Shown: positions 17,426-21,396 of the stretch, piece after piece
Layout: every line of letters begins with the position of its first letter
Position numbering within the stretch: position 1 is the stretch's first letter
Source: CAYZJD01 sp964478455
GTDB taxonomy: Bacteria > Acidobacteriota > Terriglobia > Bryobacterales > Bryobacteraceae
NCBI GenBank assembly: GCA_964478455.1
Contig: CAYZJD010000028.1
Coordinates: 1-21,396 of the forward strand
DNA: 21,396 nt
Direction: 5' to 3'
The notes under the pieces: model-generated
Databases searched by the model: none
What the model was told of the DNA's origin: nothing
Seen by the model: only the letters and a program-made list of their open reading frames with translations
Position numbers and translations under genes: made by a program

Positions 17426-17455
17426 GCAGCTTGCAGCAAGGGGGCTGCAAGCTGC
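17426..17455 (+). other. Perfect 11-bp hairpin between dnaK and dnaJ
   Basis: GCAGCTTGCAG (17426-17436) pairs fully with CTGCAAGCTGC (17445-17455) around an 8-nt loop (CAAGGGGG). It begins 3 nt after the dnaK stop and ends 12 nt before the dnaJ start. There is no T-tract, so it is not a normal intrinsic terminator. It may mark an mRNA-processing or stability point that sets the DnaK:DnaJ ratio, or be a member of a genomic repeat family. The structure is seen; the role is inferred. Confidence 0.75.
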
Positions 17456-17467
17456 GGACGGCATTCG

Positions 17468-18597
17468 ATGGCTGCGGCGACAGACTACTACGGAGCGCTG
17501 GGCGTCCGGCGGGACGCCAGGACGGAGGAGATCCGCAGGGCATACCGCAGACTTGCGCGGAAATACCATCCCGACCTCAATCCGGGAGACAAGGCGGCCG
17601 AGGAGAAGTTCAAGTCCATCCAGGAGGCCTACGACGTTCTCAGCGATCCCCAGAAGAAGCAGATGTACGATCAGTACGGCTTCNNNNNNNNNNGGCCGGC
17701 GAGCAGGGGCCGGGATTTGGCTTCGGCGGCTTCGATTTCAGCGACTTCTTCACCCGCGCCAGCGGTGGCCGATCCGCTGGTGGCTCGTCGTTCAGCGACG
17801 TGTTCAGCCAGTTCTTTGGCCGCGGCGCACGCACGGAACAGAAGGCGGAACCACAGCGAGGCTCCGACCTCGAGTACGCCCTCGACGTCGATTTCTGGCA
17901 GGCCATCCGCGGCACGCAGGTGCGGCTGAATATCACGCGCCAGGAGGCTTGCGAGGCTTGCGGGGGCGCCGGCAAGCAGGGCGGGCAGACCTCCACCTGC
18001 CCCGAATGCAACGGAACCGGCAACGTAACGCAGATGGCCGGGATCATGCGGTTCAGCCTGACGTGTCCTCGCTGCGGCGGCCAGGGCAAGCTGCGCAACG
18101 CCTGCCCCCGTTGTCACGGCGACGGCCGTCTGCCGCGGGTCGAGCAAGTCGAAGTGCGAATCCCAGCCGGCGTGAAATCCGGCGACCGCCTCCGCGTGGC
18201 GGCGAAGGGCAATGCCGGCACCGAAGGCGCGCCGGCCGGAGATCTTTATATCACCGTCCGTGTCGAGCCCCATCCGTTCTTCCGGCGCGAAGGCGACGAC
18301 ATCCACATCCTGGTCCCCATCACCATCACCGAGGCCGGGCTGGGCTCGAAGATTGAGGTTCCCACGATCGATGGCCGGGCCTTGCTCAAGATCCCCCAGG
18401 GCACGCAGAGCGGGCAGAAGTTCCGCTTGCGCGAAAAGGGAGTGTTCAATGCCCGCAAGAACACACGGGGCGATCAGATCGTGGAGGTCTTCGTGCAGCC
18501 GCCGAAGGTGAGAGACGAGCGCACTAAGGAGCTGCTCCGCGAGCTGGCGACGCTGAACCCCGAAGACCCGCGCGAGGAGATCTGGACGAGGGTGTAA
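17468..18597 (+). CDS. dnaJ: DnaJ, Hsp40 co-chaperone (interrupted by an assembly gap)
   Basis: Hsp40 protein that delivers substrates to DnaK and stimulates its ATPase. The J domain runs from DYYGALGV through KYHPDLNPG (the HPD motif) to MYDQYGF. A Gly/Phe region follows the gap (GFGFGGFDFSDFF), then four zinc-binding repeats (CEACGGAG, CPECNGTG, CPRCGGQG, CPRCHGDG) and the beta-sandwich C-terminal domain, so this is a class I DnaJ. Ten N at 17684-17693 interrupt it. The reading frame before the gap (codons from 17468) does not match the frame after it, so the real gap must be 2 modulo 3 in length, not 10. I treat it as one intact gene with an unresolved gap. No strong RBS is seen. It is followed 3 nt later by hspR. 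Confidence 0.93.
17684..17693. other. Assembly gap (10 N) within dnaJ
   Basis: Ten consecutive N fall in the Gly/Phe-rich linker of dnaJ, just after the J domain. GF-rich coding DNA is repetitive and GC-rich, which may explain the failed assembly. The 10-N size is probably a placeholder, since it breaks the reading frame between two clearly contiguous parts of one protein. Confidence 0.97.
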
Positions 18598-18600
18598 GCC

Positions 18601-19026
18601 ATGGCGAAGAAGCGGGCCAAAGCCGCCTACATGATTTCAGCGGTCTCCGAGCAGTACAATCTCCATCCCCAGACGCTCCGGCTCTACGAGCGGGAGGGCT
18701 TGCTCAAGCCGTCGCGGAGCGAAGGCAACACGCGTCTTTACACGGACGAGGACCTGGAGCGTCTCGAGGTGATTCTGAAGCTGACTCGCGACTTCGGGGT
18801 GAATCTCGCCGGCGTCGAGATCATCCTTAACATGCGGGAAAAGATGACCGAGATGCAGCGGCAAATCGAAGAGCTCGTGGAGACGCTGAACCGCGAACTG
18901 GCGGTCCATCTTCGCCCGCCCCCCCCGAAAGAAACGACGTCGCTGATTCCAGTGGCGCGCGCCGCCGCCGTGGTCCCCGGCCGCTCGTCCAAGCGGCGCG
19001 AAAGACAAGCGGAGCCGGTCGCCTGA
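18601..19026 (+). CDS. hspR: HspR, MerR-family heat-shock repressor
   Basis: A 141-aa MerR-type DNA-binding protein that represses the dnaK operon; in actinobacteria it uses DnaK as co-repressor. The HspR signature is very clear: YMISAVSEQYNLHPQTLRLYEREGLLKPSRSEGNTRLYTDEDLERLE, from residue 10 to 56, is the winged helix-turn-helix. GVNLAGVEIILNMREKM (66-82) leads into a coiled-coil dimerisation helix to about residue 100. The last ~40 residues are Pro/Arg-rich and look disordered. ATG 18601 is 3 nt after the dnaJ stop, so it belongs to the same operon and probably forms an autoregulatory loop. The gene ends 32 nt from a convergent lipoprotein gene. Confidence 0.95.
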   Translation: MAKKRAKAAYMISAVSEQYNLHPQTLRLYEREGLLKPSRSEGNTRLYTDEDLERLEVILKLTRDFGVNLAGVEIILNMREKMTEMQRQIEELVETLNRELAVHLRPPPPKETTSLIPVARAAAVVPGRSSKRRERQAEPVA

Positions 19027-19029
19027 ACA

Positions 19030-19051
19030 GAGCAGCGCTGGAAGCCTGCTC
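19030..19051. terminator. Possible weak bidirectional hairpin between hspR and the lipoprotein gene
   Basis: GAGCAG (19030-19035) pairs with CTGCTC (19046-19051) around a 10-nt loop, in the 32-nt space between two convergent genes. The stem is short and there is no T-tract on either strand, so termination here is only a guess from position. Confidence 0.25.
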
Positions 19052-19058
19052 CCCGCCG

Positions 19059-19682
19059 TTACCGCAGGGTCTGCAAGTAGTCGCCGGTGCTGGCATCCAC
19101 CAGGATGGAGAAGTTGCTCGTCGAGACCGACTCGCCCCAGATGACGCGCCACGCCGGGTTGGGGAAGCGCGGCGTGGATTCCAGCAGATACTGCACCGTC
19201 ATGTCCGGGTGCTTCTTCGCGTAGTCCGCGCCTTTCTTGAGCGCTATCTCGTAAGCCTTGTCAGTGTCGGTCTTGAGCGCCGCGATCAGAAACGGCCGCG
19301 CCTGCCCTCGCGGGCCCATGTAGGTTTCCTCCAGGCCCGCGAAAACGCCCTTGTGGAGATTGCCCTCCGACTCAATGACCGAATACGTCCAGGTGCGGGC
19401 CCGCCCGCGACTCTGGGAGACGAAGGTCGCTTCCCAGGCCGCCGCCTTGCCAGGAGTGGCTGTTACCTCGGGCAAATGAATGCTTCTGACGCGCAGAGCC
19501 TGGCAGTCCGGCGCCCAGGCCCGCGCGGAGGCGAACATCTGGTGGAAGGCCCAGCGCCCCGTCACCGGCTCGGGCGGCTTTTCCGGTTCCTTCGGCTTCT
19601 CCACCGTTTTGGGGGTTTCCGCGCAGCCGGCCAGCAGAAGAAAGAACAATGCGGGAATCGATACTCGGGACGGCGATTTCAT
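19059..19682 (-). CDS. Predicted lipoprotein of unknown function
   Basis: A 207-aa protein with a lipoprotein signal peptide: a basic N-terminus (MKSPSRVS), a hydrophobic core (IPALFFLLLAG) and lipobox LAGC with C20 as the lipidated cysteine. A short Lys/Pro/Glu-rich linker (KTVEKPKEPEKPPEP) follows, as in many outer-membrane-tethered proteins. The mature part (from about residue 43) is soluble and mixed alpha/beta. Its C-terminus, NPAWRVIWGESVSTSNFSILVDASTGDYLQ, resembles a PepSY-like 'product with stored tag' beta-strand pattern, but I cannot name a family. ATG 19682 has GGAGG 14 nt upstream, with AGGA closer at 9 nt. It follows the DUF2339 gene by 69 nt on the same strand and may be co-transcribed with it. 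Confidence 0.8.
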   Translation of the reverse strand: MKSPSRVSIPALFFLLLAGCAETPKTVEKPKEPEKPPEPVTGRWAFHQMFASARAWAPDCQALRVRSIHLPEVTATPGKAAAWEATFVSQSRGRARTWTYSVIESEGNLHKGVFAGLEETYMGPRGQARPFLIAALKTDTDKAYEIALKKGADYAKKHPDMTVQYLLESTPRFPNPAWRVIWGESVSTSNFSILVDASTGDYLQTLR

Positions 19683-19751
19683 ACTCTGAAATCCTACCTC
19701 CGGCTTGTCGCGGGCGGCAAGGTCTCTTGAAGGTCCGGGCCGAGCGTCTGG

Positions 19752-21396
19752 CTATGAGCCGGGCTTCTCCTGCTTCCACCAGTCCTCGATGACGCCCCGG
19801 TACCGCGAGTACAGGAACGAGGTCACCAGCAGCAGCACGCCGAGCACCGCGAACGCCGTCACGCGGTAGATGCGCCGGAGCAGCCAGACGTCGTGGAGGT
19901 AGAGCTTCAGCACCACGGCTCCGACGAGCACGAGGCCGAGGAGCCTGGTCAGGCCCGAGCGCGCCAGCATCCCCGCGAGCACGAGGGCCATGGCGTAGGC
20001 GGCCGTCAGGATCGAGATGGCTGCGCTGCGCACGCTGGCGACATTCTCCGGCGCCGCAATCCGGGCGGCCCATCCGGCCGCTTCCAGCAGAAGCGCCGAG
20101 AGCAGAACGGCGTGTCCCGCGACGTAAGTCGCCAGCCGGCTTCGCCGGTCCTCGAGCCAGCAGGAGGCGCCCCACAGCGCCGCCATGCCGGTCAGAAAGG
20201 TGAGAAACCGCAGATTGGAGATCGCGGCATACGGCGCGCCATCGCCGTACATGCCGGCATCGACGAACCACAGCCGCCCGAGTACAAACAGAAACACGAG
20301 CAGAGCAGCAAGGCACAGCCGCCGGACGCCCGCGCGCGAGCCGATCCAGGTTAGCACGGCGGCTTCGATCGCCCAGGCCATGGTGATCCGGTAGCCGGAA
20401 AACTGGATCGGCACGGCGAGCGTGAGGAACACGATGCCGAGGCCGGCGCAGATTTCGGCCGTTCGGGAGCCGGTCTGATCCGCCGGGAGCCGCCGGCGCA
20501 GCATGTGTCCCAGGCCCAGGTGAAGGCCGGCTAGCGCCGCTGCGAAGAGTCCGCGGTAAGCATCGTAGCCCGCGCCAAGGAGGCTGTAGCCGAAGCTGAA
20601 GTACACCAGGCTGTTGGCCGCCGCCACCGCCAGTTCCAGCCCGCCGGGTGCGGTGCGCCTCACCGCGATCCGCCAGGGCAGCCATGCCAGAAGCAACAGG
20701 AAGGCGGCGGTCAGCCAGCCGAGAACCACGAGCGAGGAAACGGTCTCCGCAAGGTCTTCGTACCAAAGCCAGGCGAAGAACCAGAACGCTCCCGCGGTGA
20801 GGGCGGAGGTCCATTCCCGTCTCCGGAGGTCGGAGAGGGCCAAGCCCGCACAGGAGACCGCGAGGCTCAGCGGAAAGAATGCCACGTGACGGCTCCATGC
20901 GGTCAGCAACCCCACCAGCGCCAGCACCTGCATCGCCTCGGGGAGTCCCACGGCGCCGGCGGCGAACTGCGCGAAGAACCCCATCGCCCAGACCGTGGCC
21001 GGCAGTTCTTCCCCCTCGTTGAAGTTGCCAGTGAGCCACAGATAGTAGAGGAGCGCCGTGGCGCCGCACGCCAGCACTTCCACGCGCCGCCACCCGCGCG
21101 GTCTCGCCGTGGCCATCGCTCCGAGGTTCAACAGGAAGACGAATCCGAAGAAGAACCACGGGCGGTCCTCGCCGGTTGCGAGCAGCAGCGGCGTTGCGTA
21201 ACCGCCGGCGAGGCCCAGCACCAGCATCGCCGGTGAATCGTAGCGAAGCGCCAGCGCGCCGGCGAGCGCCGTCGCCAGCGCCATGAGCGCGAACGCCGCC
21301 GCCTGCGGCACGAGGTGGTAGAAACCGAACGACGCGTAAAAGGAGAGGTACAGAACGGCGATTCCGCCGCCACAGATTCCCTGCGAGTAGATGCGG
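19752..21396 (-). CDS. DUF2339 family multi-pass membrane protein (5' end missing)
   Basis: At least 547 residues of a very hydrophobic membrane protein with many transmembrane helices. The frame is open to the window edge: codons upstream of GTG 21311 encode IYSQGICGGGIAVLYLSFYA and FGFYHLVPQAAAFALMAL, which continue the conserved DUF2339 pattern (YSxGxxGGGxAxLYLSxYAxxxxY). The start therefore lies outside the window. The typical ALRYDSPAMLVLGLAGGYATPLLLATGE follows. The C-terminus has KLYLHDVWLLRRIYRVTAFAVLGVLLLVTSFLYSRYR, the usual end of the family. DUF2339 proteins have no established function; envelope or exopolysaccharide roles have been suggested by context only. The lipoprotein gene lies directly downstream. 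Confidence 0.85.
   Translation of the reverse strand, partial: RIYSQGICGGGIAVLYLSFYASFGFYHLVPQAAAFALMALATALAGALALRYDSPAMLVLGLAGGYATPLLLATGEDRPWFFFGFVFLLNLGAMATARPRGWRRVEVLACGATALLYYLWLTGNFNEGEELPATVWAMGFFAQFAAGAVGLPEAMQVLALVGLLTAWSRHVAFFPLSLAVSCAGLALSDLRRREWTSALTAGAFWFFAWLWYEDLAETVSSLVVLGWLTAAFLLLLAWLPWRIAVRRTAPGGLELAVAAANSLVYFSFGYSLLGAGYDAYRGLFAAALAGLHLGLGHMLRRRLPADQTGSRTAEICAGLGIVFLTLAVPIQFSGYRITMAWAIEAAVLTWIGSRAGVRRLCLAALLVFLFVLGRLWFVDAGMYGDGAPYAAISNLRFLTFLTGMAALWGASCWLEDRRSRLATYVAGHAVLLSALLLEAAGWAARIAAPENVASVRSAAISILTAAYAMALVLAGMLARSGLTRLLGLVLVGAVVLKLYLHDVWLLRRIYRVTAFAVLGVLLLVTSFLYSRYRGVIEDWWKQEKPGS

Noticed and set aside
19372..21159. A 595-codon - strand frame overlapping the lipoprotein and DUF2339 genes
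   Set aside because: Arg/Gly-rich without membrane or domain pattern; the overlapping DUF2339 frame has clear transmembrane helices and family motifs.

Overview
The window is GC-rich, densely coded chromosomal DNA from a bacterium. The gene families suggest an Acidobacteriota member of the Solibacter/Bryobacter type: a GH106-like glycosidase, a Tat-signal Gfo/Idh/MocA oxidoreductase, a Bacillus/Pseudomonas-type RhaI, a dnaK-dnaJ-hspR operon and a DUF2339 protein. This taxonomic reading is an inference from gene content and style; no rRNA gene is present. A run of 10 N inside dnaJ shows that the window is part of a draft scaffold. Both ends cut through genes: an acyltransferase on the left and a DUF2339 membrane protein on the right.

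Region 1 (1-7810, + strand) starts with the tail of an OpgC-like acyltransferase. A carbohydrate-use gene set follows: a secreted GH106-like glycoside hydrolase, an L-arabinose/L-fucose isomerase-family protein coupled to it by an ATGA overlap, a TIM-barrel sugar isomerase/epimerase, and a Tat-signal Gfo/Idh/MocA oxidoreductase. Region 2 (7826-9691, - strand) holds a VapBC toxin-antitoxin pair and, upstream of it, rhaI (L-rhamnose isomerase). The vapBC promoter is unusually clear: a 17-bp spacer separates the -35 and -10 boxes, two identical near-palindromes lie in that spacer, and the geometry implies a leaderless antitoxin mRNA. Regions 1 and 2 together look like a rhamnoside-utilisation locus.

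Region 3 (9844-14652, + strand) holds a two-helix membrane protein coupled to a methylmalonyl-CoA mutase catalytic subunit that has no B12 domain. Next come trmFO and xerC, which overlap, and a stand-alone nucleotidyltransferase-fold protein. Region 4 (14666-19026) has modA on the - strand, divergent from the heat-shock operon dnaK-dnaJ-hspR. The inferred dnaK promoter lies across the modA start codon, and an 11-bp perfect hairpin separates dnaK from dnaJ. No grpE is present. Region 5 (19059-21396, - strand) holds a lipoprotein and the DUF2339 multi-pass membrane protein.

I found no tRNA, rRNA, CRISPR array, insertion sequence or integrase-type mobile element. No stretch over 300 bases lacks a gene; the longest gap is the roughly 150-base divergent region at 9692-9843. 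I see no clearly new multi-gene system. The observations most worth checking are the vapBC control region, the oxidoreductase/isomerase glycan cluster, the repeats before rhaI, and the membrane protein coupled to the mutase.
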